Shown here: positions 34,200 to 43,954 of the stretch, piece after piece | How the letters are laid out: each line of letters begins with the position of its first letter | Position numbering within the stretch: the stretch's first letter is position 1 | DNA from: Nemertoderma westbladi | Taxonomy: Eukaryota; Xenacoelomorpha; Nemertodermatida; Nemertodermatidae | DNA length: 64,000 bases | Direction: 5' to 3' | Assembly (NCBI GenBank): GCA_032718475.1 | Contig: JAUCBJ010006710.1 | Coordinates: forward strand, 1 to 64,000 | Notes under the pieces: model-generated | Told to the model about the DNA's origin: nothing | What the model saw: only the letters and a program-made list of their open reading frames with translations | Database searches by the model: none | Position numbers and translations under genes: made by a program

Positions 34200-35443
34200 C
34201 GATTATATTCGTTACAAATTAGATCAGTTAATTATAAGTCCAGAAAGTCTGAAACTATAGCGATAGCAGAATAATTCAGTTTTTTATTTAATTCAGTTTA
34301 TTAATAACATTGCTATATAGGCATCTATCATCTTATTGCTAATACATTCAGCATTTACAGTTACTATAACTATACATTAATATCCAACCAGTTTTTTATG
34401 ACTTTTTTTGTCCTTTTCTTTTTTCCAATTCCTTTCTTTAGACTTTTTTATACCTTTTTTTTGTCTTTTTTCATTTCATTATTATTTCATCTCATTTCAT
34501 TTATTTCCACATATATTTCAACACATTTATTTCCACCATTTATTTCACATTTATTTATTTCCACATCATCATTGGGTTTATAGCCCCCCGGCTATCATCA
34601 TTTGTTATAAGCACAACACCAGGGTGCGCATCATTACATTTTCATCAGTATACGCGTCATCATTCAGGTTTATAGTAGAGTTGTCTGATCCTTTTCATCG
34701 TTTCCAACTATATTCAATCATTTTCTTTGGTTAATCTTTGTCGTGGAAGGGGTGTTACGCGGCAATCTGGGATCTACAGCTGGACTCGTTACACCGCCTA
34801 CGCCCCAAACTGCGCACGTAACGGACAATGAAGACGCTAGGAGTGAAGTCACGTGGATGCACCAGGGACCCACCAGAATAACACTCCCAACAACATAAAG
34901 CTCAGTCGACGAAGTCATGTGGGATGGGGTTACGCAACATTCTGGGATCTACAGCTGGACTCGTTACACCGCCTACGCCCCAAAATCCACGCAACGGTCC
35001 CACCAGAATAACGCGACTGAGAAACATAAAACCCTCTATCGTCGAAGTCATGTGGATGCACCATGGACCCACCAGAATAATGGGATAGAGGGGGTGTTGC
35101 GCGGCAATCCGGGATCTACAGCTGGACTCGTTACACCGCCTACGCCCCGAACTGCGCATGCAACGGACAACATAACATACTGCAATGAATACAATGAATT
35201 CCACTTCAAATCTTTTCCATTTCCAATAATCCAATATCATTGGTCCCGATGACCAAAATCAGGGTAAACAATACATAAACGACCCTGCGTCAGTCGAAAC
35301 ATCTGCAGGGTGATGCTGGACTCCACATAACACACGAGGAAACACAAATACCATTGCGTGGTTACAGTTGGTTTAAGGGGGGTCCATAATTCGTTGTCGA
35401 TAAATCACAGTTAAAAAGAGTTTGTCAACATGATGAGAAGGGT
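34200..35443 (-). other. element B spacer between pol and third ORF, with ~165-bp repeats
   Basis: Non-coding. Three imperfect direct repeats near 34745-34880, 34905-35025 and 35040-35175 share CTGGGATCTACAGCTGGACT, CGTTACACCGCCTACGCCCC and CCCACCAGAATAA. A T-rich tract lies at 34390-34580. The repeats could hold regulatory or packaging signals. Confidence 0.7.
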
Positions 35444-38147
35444 TTAAACGCATTTGTAATTGTCACCAATGTCCACAGCAGGATCTTGAGTAGGGATCTT
35501 ATCACCTCTCGTAGAATCACCGCTATCATTGCCTTCAAGAAGGCACAGCCTCTGGATAGGGCGTTGGTAGTGGCCCGATTTCGTTCGTATCGTCACAGTC
35601 CTCGCAAGTCCGTCTTTGCTTGGGTGTATGGTCACGACCCGCGCCACAGGCCAGTGAACGCGGTCTTTGAGATCTTCTTTAACTAGTACCATGTCACCAA
35701 CTGCGACGTTCCGGTAGGTGTTGTTCCATTTCCTCCTGGTCCGGAGGGTTATGAGGTACTCCTGGGCCCAAATCTCTTTTCTCTTTCTCTCTTTCTCCTC
35801 CCACAAAGTTTGTACCATTATCGGAATACATGTGGCGGCATGTCCCATTGTTCGCCACGAACCGACGCAGAGCGTTGATGAATGCGTGTTGTGTCAGATT
35901 TACCACGATATCTAGGTAAATTGCCCTAGACCTTAGGCAGGTGAAGATGGCTCCCCAGCATTTGATGTTGGATCGTCGTTCAATAACCGTGAACGGTCCG
36001 AAACAGTCCACTCCGGTGGCGTAGAATGGTGGGGAATCCGCTTGTAGATGGGTGGCTGGTAAGTCGGCCATCTTTTGGGTGATTGGTGGCGCTAGGTAAC
36101 GTCTGCAGGTGAAGCAACGTTTCAACACTTTCCGGATCAGTGGCTGGATGTGGGTGATCCAATATCTTTGTCTTATATTAGCTATAATCCAATTCTGTCC
36201 TGCGTGGTGGTTGTCCTCGTGACATTGTAGAATTAATAGCTTAGCTAGTGTCGACGTTCCGGGCAGAAGCGCCGGGTATTTAACCTCATATTCGACCGGG
36301 GCATTTGCCATCCGGGTATTCAGTCGGATCAGTCCGTCCTCTCCCATCATTGGTCTCAGTTGGTGGACTGGGCTGTCCGGTTTCAACGTTTTGCCCGCAC
36401 TAAGTTGTTCCCATTCGTCGGGGAAACTTTCTTTCTGGACATATCTAACAATACACTTCTCCGCGATAATGAGTTCTTGTATATTCCGTTGAACTATCGG
36501 TTTGTTGTTTTTCCACCGTAGGAAGTTGCGAAGGGTTATAACGTGATGGACGAGCCGTCTCATGGATGAAGTTCGCTCGATCAACCGATGTAAAGACGCT
36601 GCTAGTTGAGTGATCGTCGCGACGTTATAGTGCCTGCCCGAGTCCTTTGCAGGCTCAGTCAGACAACTATAAATTTCCACCGCGTTGCTTCGATGGATTT
36701 TACGGATCTCTTTATCGTCCTCGGAGTATTTTCCGCTATCGAGCTCGGGGTCGAATCGGGTACTCCATGTTAATTGTGGCTGCCGTAGGAATTCCGGGCC
36801 TGTAAGCCAGAGTTTACTTTTACCGAGTTGTTTTGGGGTGGCGCCTCGGCTTGATAAGTCCGCTGGGTTTTCCTTCCCGTTCACGTGATGCCACTGTTCT
36901 CGGCCGGTACACTGTTTAATCTCCGTGGCTCGGTTTGCAACAAACGTGGTGTGACGCTGTGATGGAGAGTGGAGATAATAGAGAACTATACTCGAATCTA
37001 CCCAGAAGTGTTGAGATTCTATGGGGATCCGTAGGTTCCGCATGACCATGCGATTCTGTCTTACTGCCCAAACTGCAGCTTGTAGCTCGAGTCTCGGAAT
37101 CATTGCTACGAATTCCCCGGATACTGTCTTTGCTTTGGAGAATAAGAAGCTTGTATCGCCGTTTCCATCGTTACTTAGTCTCCGTAAGAAGGTGACTACG
37201 CCGATTCCGGTATTCGAAGCATCCGAAAAGGTATGGAGCTGGAAGATATCGGTGGGCAGTTTATCGAGGAAGAACGGTCTAGGTATCCGCATAAGATGTA
37301 GGTGTTCGAGCTGCTCCGTCCATTTTCTCCATTTGACGCTGAGGTATGGGGGGAGCTCTTCGTCCCATCCCAGTCCTTCTATCCACATTTCCTTAATCAG
37401 GTTCATTCCGGCCAAGGTTACTGGAGATATGAAATTTAGTGGGTCGAAGATGGCGCTTTTTATCGACAAACATCCCCTTTTTGTCATAGGCTTGGGTAGG
37501 GGTTTATACTTGAAGATGAATTCATCTGATTCTATGTCCCATTCAATCCCGAGTACACGATGTTCCACATCCTCCGAATACATTTTGTTATTTTCCAGCC
37601 GGATGTCCTCCGGAAACTTTTCCATAAGTGTTTTGTCGTGGGATCTGAACTTCACGAGCGGAAACCCTCCTTTCTTTAGACATTCTACCATCCCCATTGC
37701 TAGCCGATATGCCTCATCCACATTATCCGCACCGGCGCATCCGTCGTCCACGTAGAAGCATCGTCGAATGGTTTCTATGACGGTTGGAGGGAACTCGTTT
37801 TCGCACATAGTTGCCGTCCTCTTTAGCATGTCATTGCATGCTACCGGCGAGTCCTTAGCGCCGAAGATCCTGACGACCATACGCATTACGTCTACGTCCT
37901 TTATCGTGAGTTGGCTAATCTCCTGTTGAGTAAGCGTTTTATCCGTCCATAGGATACGTAGACAGTCCGAGTCTCTTGGTAACGTACGAACTTGATGAAA
38001 CATGGCCTTGATGTCACAGGTGAATGCTACCCGGTTTTCCCTGAACCTGATCAATACGCCAATGAGTGTGCTATATATGTTGGGTCCCGTGTAAAGTTGA
38101 CTGTTTAGGGATTCGCCCTGGTACATAGCGGCAGCATCATTTACCAC
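35444..38147 (-). pseudogene. element B Pol: RT, RNase H and deleted integrase
   Basis: Continues gag in the same frame after a TGA at 38148-38150. The first residues VVNDAAAMYQGESLNSQL are the RT segment that follows a usual Arg, so the TGA probably arose from CGA. RT has FYVDDGCAG (YVDD box), then RNase H (LHTFSDASNTGIGVV) and an integrase HHCC zinc region (HEDNHHAGQNWI, CFTCRR). The core reaches GVDCFGPF and YSDNGTNFVG (two catalytic Asp) but then jumps, with a frame change near 35800, to the C-terminal tail (35848-35444: VAVGDMVLVKEDL, RLCLLEG). By comparison with element A, about 147 residues including the catalytic Glu are missing. Confidence 0.88.
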
Positions 38148-41100
38148 TCAGATTTTCCCACCTTTGCGGGCTTCTACTACATAGTGGGTTGGGAGGTAAT
38201 ATGTTCTTTTACCACCTTGCAGTTCATTCCATGGTACCATTTCTGCTAATCCATCATCGAGATATCCTTGGATTACGGTATTATATTTCTCCTTTATCTC
38301 GGGTTGGTCATTCAGCCGGCGTAGAATCCCTTTAAGTCGCCTAAGTGCCATGCTGGTGTTGTTTGCCATTGGTTTGTTTGGGTCCTTCCATAACATAGGT
38401 GAACACCAGTGTCCGTCTTTAAACGTGGCCTGGTCGAGAACGTCCATACAATATTGGTCCTCTTCGGATGGGTTTTCGTCCTTTTCCGCGAACTCCTGGG
38501 TCTCCAAATTAAAATATTTCGTCATCTCTCGTTGGGTTTTCTCGGTTTCCAGAAACAAATCCTTGTCAAAATCCGAAGCTGAGCAATAACCCACGGAGGT
38601 TGCATTCTCTTTAATCTGGCATTTGGGAAGGTAGGTATAGGTGTCTGTAGTTTCCTCCTTAATGCCGCAGAGTGTCCATCCCATTATTGTTCGTTCAGCA
38701 TAAAATCCGTCATCCTGGTTTATAGATCGGGCGATATCTCCGGTGGGGATGTGTAGTTCCGGTGTATCAAGTCCGATCAGTAGGGTGATGCGGTTTACGT
38801 CCAACTGCGGACACCTCAGGTCTACATCGTCTCGGTCCAATTGTATGAGGGGGGCGTACTCGGCTGATTGTCGGAACCGCACCCGGAGGTCTGTGTGTAC
38901 CAAGGCGTTCTTGATGGTTAACTTAGCCGTTTCGTAGCCCTTCATCACTCCTTCCATCTGGAGTTGCACCTCCCCGGACTCTACCTCTCTGTTATCGGTG
39001 ATGGTTTGTATGGGCCGTTTACAAGGTTCATATTCTAGGCCGAGTTGCTCAAGGAAATCCCGGTCGATGATGGTTCCGTCGGACCCGTTATCGAGGAACG
39101 CGAGTGTCGTCAAAGATTTGCCGACTCCTTGGATCCTTACTGGGATTACCTTTGCGAAGACCATGTAGCGGCGATTTATAAGATTGATCGTGGCCGAAAT
39201 ATTTGTTACTTGTGGTGTATCGGTGGAGATTTTAAACGGGTTGGTTTCTCTCCGTTGGGTTGTCCGGGTTCCTTTGAAGACGTGGTTTGTTTCTCCTCTT
39301 CGCCTGGCTTCGATCCGAAAGGGGAGGGTAGTAAAATCGAAGTTCGCGGGGATGTGGAGGAGCGTGTGATGGCGTTGGTCGTTACAGACAGCACAGCATG
39401 ATCTTTGGTCGCACTCCCGAACATAGTGACCTGTTCCAAGACACCGGAAGCATCCTCGGTGTTTCATTATCGCCTCGAAGCGTGGGACGAGTTCGGCGAA
39501 CTGAAACTTTCTGCAGAATTCCACTTTATGTTTCTCCCAACAGAAGAGACAGAGCAGGGAATTTGTGATGCCTTCCCTTTCGGGTGCCCAACTCGCGAGA
39601 TAACATGCCCATTCCTCGGCGGATGTCGGCTCCTCGTAGTCTTCGTCGTCGGAATCCTCGGCCATGGTGATGGCCATCGTACTCACCGGTGGGGGGCGGA
39701 ATCTCGGTTTCGGAGGGGTTATCTTACTCCTGGAGTTGCTTTCTATTCCGTCCAACTTTGCGAGACTCTGTTTTGAAAACATCAAGTCATTCATGGCTTC
39801 GGAGATATCGTCCAGGAATGCCGACATTTCAAGGAAGCTAGGATCTCGATCTGGATGTCTGCGCCGGAGATCTACACATTTATAAGCCCACTTACTTTGT
39901 AGCCATCCGGGGAACTTCCGGGCGATCCGTCGGAGGTTTAGAATGTTGTTCACCTGGTCCTCCTTATTTAAGGGTTTCAGAGTATAGTAGGCATCCTTCA
40001 TAGAGTCGGAGAATTCCTGTATGTTCTGTGGGTCCCCTAGTGATCCCGCGTCCTGTATCAGTCTCTCTAGAGTTTTATTAATTATAGTTCCGGTATTTCC
40101 GTATCTTTTATCTAGAGTTTTCCATGCGTCATAGTATGCCTCATGAGAACCTCCTTCAAAACATGCAATAATTCTGCGTGGTTTGTCACCCAGGTATTGC
40201 GATAAATATACCAATTTCTGTGCGTCGGCTATGTCCGTTGATCCGATCTGCGCAAAGAACCGTTTCTTGAATCTGAGGTAATCGACGGGATCTCCTTCGA
40301 AGGTGCGAATCTCCATCTTAGGCATGGCAAGGCGGTTCTCCAACGCCCGGATGATGCTGACGTCGTCTGAACTAGAGTGACTCGGAGGGTTATAGTTATT
40401 GGCACTCACTCCCATACTTGATGGATCAATAATAGGTGGAGTTTTAATAATGACGCGGCTACGAGTTTGTGGTGTGGATGTAAATGGGTTGTTAGATCGG
40501 GGAGTGGCGTCCCGTTCCGAGTCCCTTTCAGGCTCGTACTTGGGTACACTCGCTGTCGTGGTGTTGGATGGGAAATAAGGTTCCTCATTCTTTAGCGTAG
40601 CCGGTGGGGGATGGAACACCGGGGCTTGTGCCGATAGCGTAGACTGTTTGGTAGGCGGGATCTCGGGTTTCGGAAGTTTCACCGCTGTTGGTGTAAATGA
40701 CTTTTCTAACTCCGGTACCGGGATTGGTTCATATTCCTGATCTATATCCCTTTCCCAGTCCTCGTAGAGTTGAATATCTCGTTCTATAAGTGCGGCTTCG
40801 TATTCCGCGAGTTTTGCAATATCCGCATTCTTTTTGTGGATGAGAATTGCTTGGGCCTCGGCGTGTTGTTTACTCATTTCTGCTTCCCATTTACGTTGTT
40901 CGATCTCTCGTTCGGCCTCTCGTCCGCGTTGTTCGGCCTCCTGTTTGCGTTGTTCGGCCTGTCGTTCGTCCTCTCGTCTACGTTGTTCGATCTCTCGTTC
41001 GGCCTCTCGTCCGCGTTGTTCGGCCTCCTGTTTGCGTTGTTCGGCCTGCCGTTCGTCCTCTCGTCTATGTTGTTCGGCCTGCCGTTCGTCCTCTCGTTTA

Positions 41101-41891
41101 CGTTGTTCGGCCTGCCGTTCGTCCTCTCGTCTATGTTGTTCGGCCTCCTGTTCGCGTTGTTCGGCCTGCCGTTCGGCCTCTCGTCTATGTTGTTCGGCCT
41201 CCTGTTCACGTTGTTCGGCCTGCCGTTCGGCCGCTTGTTCGGCCTCTCGCTTTTGTGTTTCGGCGGCTAATACATCTTGCTCGGCTTGCAGTTGAATATA
41301 CTCATCTTCCATCCGAGCTTTGAGGGCTAATGCCTTCCGTTCTCGGAGTTGGTCTCGGAGTGGCGGCGCCCCTTGAGAACTGCGCGCTGATCCGGATATC
41401 TCGCTCCTAGCGCTGGAGTGCTGATTTCTAGCGGACCCCGTTCTCTTTCGATGTACTGCTGTCCTGATGCTGGAGGATCGTACCGATTCCGCATCTGTTC
41501 TTTCGGCCCTCTTGTAATACTGTTCTTCATAGCCTCTCACAAGGCTGAGGGTCCTCCGGTGTTGTTTGCGGAACCCATCTAGATGTACAACGTGTTCTTC
41601 CAACTTGGGGTAGTTTTCCTGATCAGTGGAGGGAACGAGCTCTTGGTACGCCTGTATCATTCTTTCGTACCGCTGTAGGATATTTCGGATACTTTGAAGC
41701 TGAGTTTGTACCTCATTGAGGGGGGTTTTGACTCCCTTGAGTTGTTTCTCCATCCGTTGATACGCTCGGGTTACTCCCCCTTTGAGAGCCCCTAGCCGAC
41801 GGGTCATGTTCTTGACGTTTGGTACCTCGTCGGCTTCCGAGTCTGTGTGGTGATCCATCTCGTCGGTATCGGATACGTTATTTGTCGTCAT
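38148..41891 (-). CDS. element B Gag-protease (1247 aa)
   Basis: N-terminal residues 1-130 are helical. Residues ~200-340 are a tandem array of a 13-14-residue unit (variants of EAEQRRREDERQAEQ), likely a long charged helix. Residues ~530-700 match the BEL gag core (IRTFEGDPVDYLRFKKRFF, YGNTGTIINKTLERLI). A zinc array follows (CLFCWEKHKVEFC, CFRCLGTGHYVREC, CAVCNDQRHHTLLH). The protease motif reads LAFLDNGSDGTIID, with DNG rather than DS/TG. The frame ends at the TGA inside RT, so gag and pol were one continuous frame. Its start codon overlaps the stop of an upstream 63-codon ORF. Confidence 0.88.
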   Translation of the reverse strand: MTTNNVSDTDEMDHHTDSEADEVPNVKNMTRRLGALKGGVTRAYQRMEKQLKGVKTPLNEVQTQLQSIRNILQRYERMIQAYQELVPSTDQENYPKLEEHVVHLDGFRKQHRRTLSLVRGYEEQYYKRAERTDAESVRSSSIRTAVHRKRTGSARNQHSSARSEISGSARSSQGAPPLRDQLRERKALALKARMEDEYIQLQAEQDVLAAETQKREAEQAAERQAEQREQEAEQHRREAERQAEQREQEAEQHRREDERQAEQRKREDERQAEQHRREDERQAEQRKQEAEQRGREAEREIEQRRREDERQAEQRKQEAEQRGREAEREIEQRKWEAEMSKQHAEAQAILIHKKNADIAKLAEYEAALIERDIQLYEDWERDIDQEYEPIPVPELEKSFTPTAVKLPKPEIPPTKQSTLSAQAPVFHPPPATLKNEEPYFPSNTTTASVPKYEPERDSERDATPRSNNPFTSTPQTRSRVIIKTPPIIDPSSMGVSANNYNPPSHSSSDDVSIIRALENRLAMPKMEIRTFEGDPVDYLRFKKRFFAQIGSTDIADAQKLVYLSQYLGDKPRRIIACFEGGSHEAYYDAWKTLDKRYGNTGTIINKTLERLIQDAGSLGDPQNIQEFSDSMKDAYYTLKPLNKEDQVNNILNLRRIARKFPGWLQSKWAYKCVDLRRRHPDRDPSFLEMSAFLDDISEAMNDLMFSKQSLAKLDGIESNSRSKITPPKPRFRPPPVSTMAITMAEDSDDEDYEEPTSAEEWACYLASWAPEREGITNSLLCLFCWEKHKVEFCRKFQFAELVPRFEAIMKHRGCFRCLGTGHYVRECDQRSCCAVCNDQRHHTLLHIPANFDFTTLPFRIEARRRGETNHVFKGTRTTQRRETNPFKISTDTPQVTNISATINLINRRYMVFAKVIPVRIQGVGKSLTTLAFLDNGSDGTIIDRDFLEQLGLEYEPCKRPIQTITDNREVESGEVQLQMEGVMKGYETAKLTIKNALVHTDLRVRFRQSAEYAPLIQLDRDDVDLRCPQLDVNRITLLIGLDTPELHIPTGDIARSINQDDGFYAERTIMGWTLCGIKEETTDTYTYLPKCQIKENATSVGYCSASDFDKDLFLETEKTQREMTKYFNLETQEFAEKDENPSEEDQYCMDVLDQATFKDGHWCSPMLWKDPNKPMANNTSMALRRLKGILRRLNDQPEIKEKYNTVIQGYLDDGLAEMVPWNELQGGKRTYYLPTHYVVEARKGGKI
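40515..40538 (-). other. GAAA-loop hairpin word inside gag
   Basis: On the minus strand TACGAGCCTGAAAGGGACTC, then GGAA, matches the LTR hairpin words. Relative to 33977-34000 the changes keep pairing around the GAAA loop (U-A becomes U-G). Confidence 0.55.
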
Positions 41892-42079
41892 TGTAATGCC
41901 TCGTCGATAGCTAGATACGCGATGTCATAAAACAGTTCCTCGTAGGTATTGTACTCAGCTTGGACCACCCGAACGGTAATCCTGAATCGTCCGACGTTCG
42001 TTCCTTGTACTTCAACTTCGACGTGCCAGATTCCTGGCTCAACTTGGATTATATCAATGGGTGTGATCGATACTTCCAT
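41888..42079 (-). CDS. 63-aa small ORF overlapping gag start
   Basis: An ORF of 63 codons beginning MEVSITPIDIIQ that reads as a compact beta-rich protein (VEVEVQGTNVGRFRITVRVV) with a helical end. Its stop overlaps gag's start as ATGA, a layout typical of termination-reinitiation. It is the first ORF downstream of the 5' LTR. I do not recognise the product, and no equivalent is seen before gag in A or D. Confidence 0.5.
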   Translation of the reverse strand: MEVSITPIDIIQVEPGIWHVEVEVQGTNVGRFRITVRVVQAEYNTYEELFYDIAYLAIDEALQ

Positions 42080-42282
42080 TCCCTGTTAACAACTCTCCAA
42101 ATATGTGATCTGCCGACTACGAGTTGGTTAGATCGAGTTTGTTGATTAATTAAACCACGACTTTGTCTCAACTCAAATACCAGAGTTTCCTCGTAGTGGG
42201 TGCTGGCAAGCACGTAGAGAGTTTTGAAGAGTATTGAAGGATTCTCAACTTCCACCAGTTGAAGTTGACCGTAATTATTCTT

Positions 42283-42305
42283 AATTTTGACACCCTGTCA
42301 AAATT
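42283..42305. promoter_or_regulatory. hairpin near element B primer-binding region
   Basis: A perfect 10-bp stem (AATTTTGACA / TGTCAAAATT) with a 3-nt loop lies 25 bp inside the 5' LTR. A direct repeat TAATTATTCTTAATTTT flanks it (42272-42288 and the LTR edge 42314-42330). No TGG-type tRNA primer-binding site is evident next to the LTR. Confidence 0.6.
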
Positions 42306-42329
42306 AACCGCATTAATTATTCTTAATTT

Positions 42330-43949
42330 TGTTGCCGTTATCCCAACACCAGGGGGGAAAAACGCCGATGCTGGAGATGTGACTTTACAGACCACTGAGC
42401 CCCGGCCAGTCACCGGATATTGATTTTGGAGAAGGAATGATTTCTGAGATGCAGGGTTGCGGTTGAGAAAAAGCTGCATTAGTTGGATATACTCTTTAAT
42501 GTAACTGAACTCTGTTGAACCTGGTCAACAATATTGAACCCTGTTGAACCCTGTTGAACCCTGATTAAGAATAATTTTGGGCTTCCCCAAATCAATATAC
42601 ACCAAATATTCACAATAATTATACACGATAATATAAATCCCTACGGTATATTATTTAATTACCCACTGTTCGCTCAGATTTTAGCCTACCTAATATTCCC
42701 CAGATTTTCCCTTGGTCCTAGTCTTAGTGCCGTAGTGTCGGTGTCGGTCGACCCTGTCGCGTGTCCATTCCACCCCTCACGAACCCCGAAGGGAACGATC
42801 ATCGAGAACCAGCACGGCTTGGCTAAGGGTCGGTCCAGTCGGTAGACTCTGTCGCGTATCCGTACCGCCCCTCTCGAACCCCGAAGGGATCGGTCATCGA
42901 GAACCAATACGGCTTAGCTAGGAGTCTGTAGTGTCGGTGGACCCGTTCGCGTGTCCGTTCCACCCCTCACGAACCCCGAAGGGAACGATCATCGAGAACC
43001 AGAACGGCTTGGCTAGGGGTCCGTCGGTTCATCGCAGAAACCCAACCACCTAGGCTTTCCGAGTCCCTTTCAGGCTCGTAGTCGCTTCGGCAGCCGAGAA
43101 ACTGCTCCGAACAGTCGGTAGGCCAGTAGAGTCTAGTCCTTTGTCTTTCGACCCCATCGCGTGTCCATTCCACCCCTCACGAACCCCGAAGGGAACGATC
43201 ATCGAGAACCAGTACGGCTTGGCTAAGGGGTCTGTCGGCGGTTCCCGTCGCAGATCCCGGTACAAGCAGTCAGCGTTCCGAGTTCTTTTCAGTCTCGTAG
43301 TAGCTGCCGTTGACCAGAGACCGCTAAGGGCAGTCCTCGTCAAACCCGTCCTGTGGCCAGCCCTTTCGCATGTCCGTCCCACCCCTCGCGAACCCCGAAG
43401 GGATCGGTCATCGAGAACCAGTACGGCTTAGCTCAGGGGGCAGTCGTTAGTTGGCCACCCGTTCGCGTGTCCGCTCCACCCCTCACAAACCCCGAAGGGT
43501 TCGATCATCGAGAACCAGAACGGCTTGGCTACTAAGGGGCCGTCGTTTCCCGTCGCAAATCCCTGACACAAGCAGTCAGCGGTCCGAGTTCTTTTCAGTC
43601 TCGTAATGGCTGCTGTTGGCCAGGGACCGCTAAGGGCAGTCCTTGTCCTTTAGGCCTGGCGCATTACCAAATCCACCCCTACAGGCAGCAGGAAGTTGGC
43701 CAGGGCCTAATAGTACTCAGGCTAACCTGAATACTGCTTGCATTTTCCATCCCCCCCTGGCCCTTATAACTATGAAATTATTCCCGTACCCTGTAAGTTG
43801 CCCCAAAGTTCGCCCATAAATCGCCCCCAGTTTATTGAATGTGCCCAAAACCCATGGTCCCGCACCCAGTAGTAATATCGGAATAATCAATTTTAAATAA
43901 ATACAAAAATATTCAACTCGCGTTATGGAAAGTTGAAATACCGCGAACA
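42330..43949 (-). repeat. element B 5' LTR
   Basis: 1620 bp, same length as the 3' LTR, with 12 substitutions seen by eye (10 transitions, 2 transversions). It has the same six CGAACCCCGAAGGG units and three hairpin words (from about 43057, 43276 and 43582). Confidence 0.92.
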
Positions 43950-43954
43950 TCTAG

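Larger units (their letters stand above)
29810..43949 (-). mobile_element. element B: complete BEL/Pao-type element nested in A's pol
   Basis: A 14,140-bp element in opposite orientation to A. It has two 1620-bp LTRs (29810-31429 and 42330-43949), each TGTT...AACA on the minus strand. The 5-bp TSD TCTAG lies at 29805-29809 and 43950-43954. Inside on the minus strand are a 63-aa small ORF, gag, pol, a repeat-bearing spacer and a third ORF. By eye the LTRs differ at 12 positions (0.74%), so it is fairly young. Nonetheless it has a TGA in RT, a deletion in integrase and frame damage in the third ORF. Confidence 0.93.

Noticed and set aside
40770-41323. Three overlapping 150-170-aa plus-strand frames (Leu/Phe-, Arg/Cys- and Val/Arg-rich)
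   Set aside because: Shadows of the repetitive charged helix in element B gag on the minus strand.
42168-42479. 103-aa minus-strand frame across the LTR edge (also 29738-29959)
   Set aside because: Lies within LTR sequence and is present only because both LTR copies share it; no protein features.
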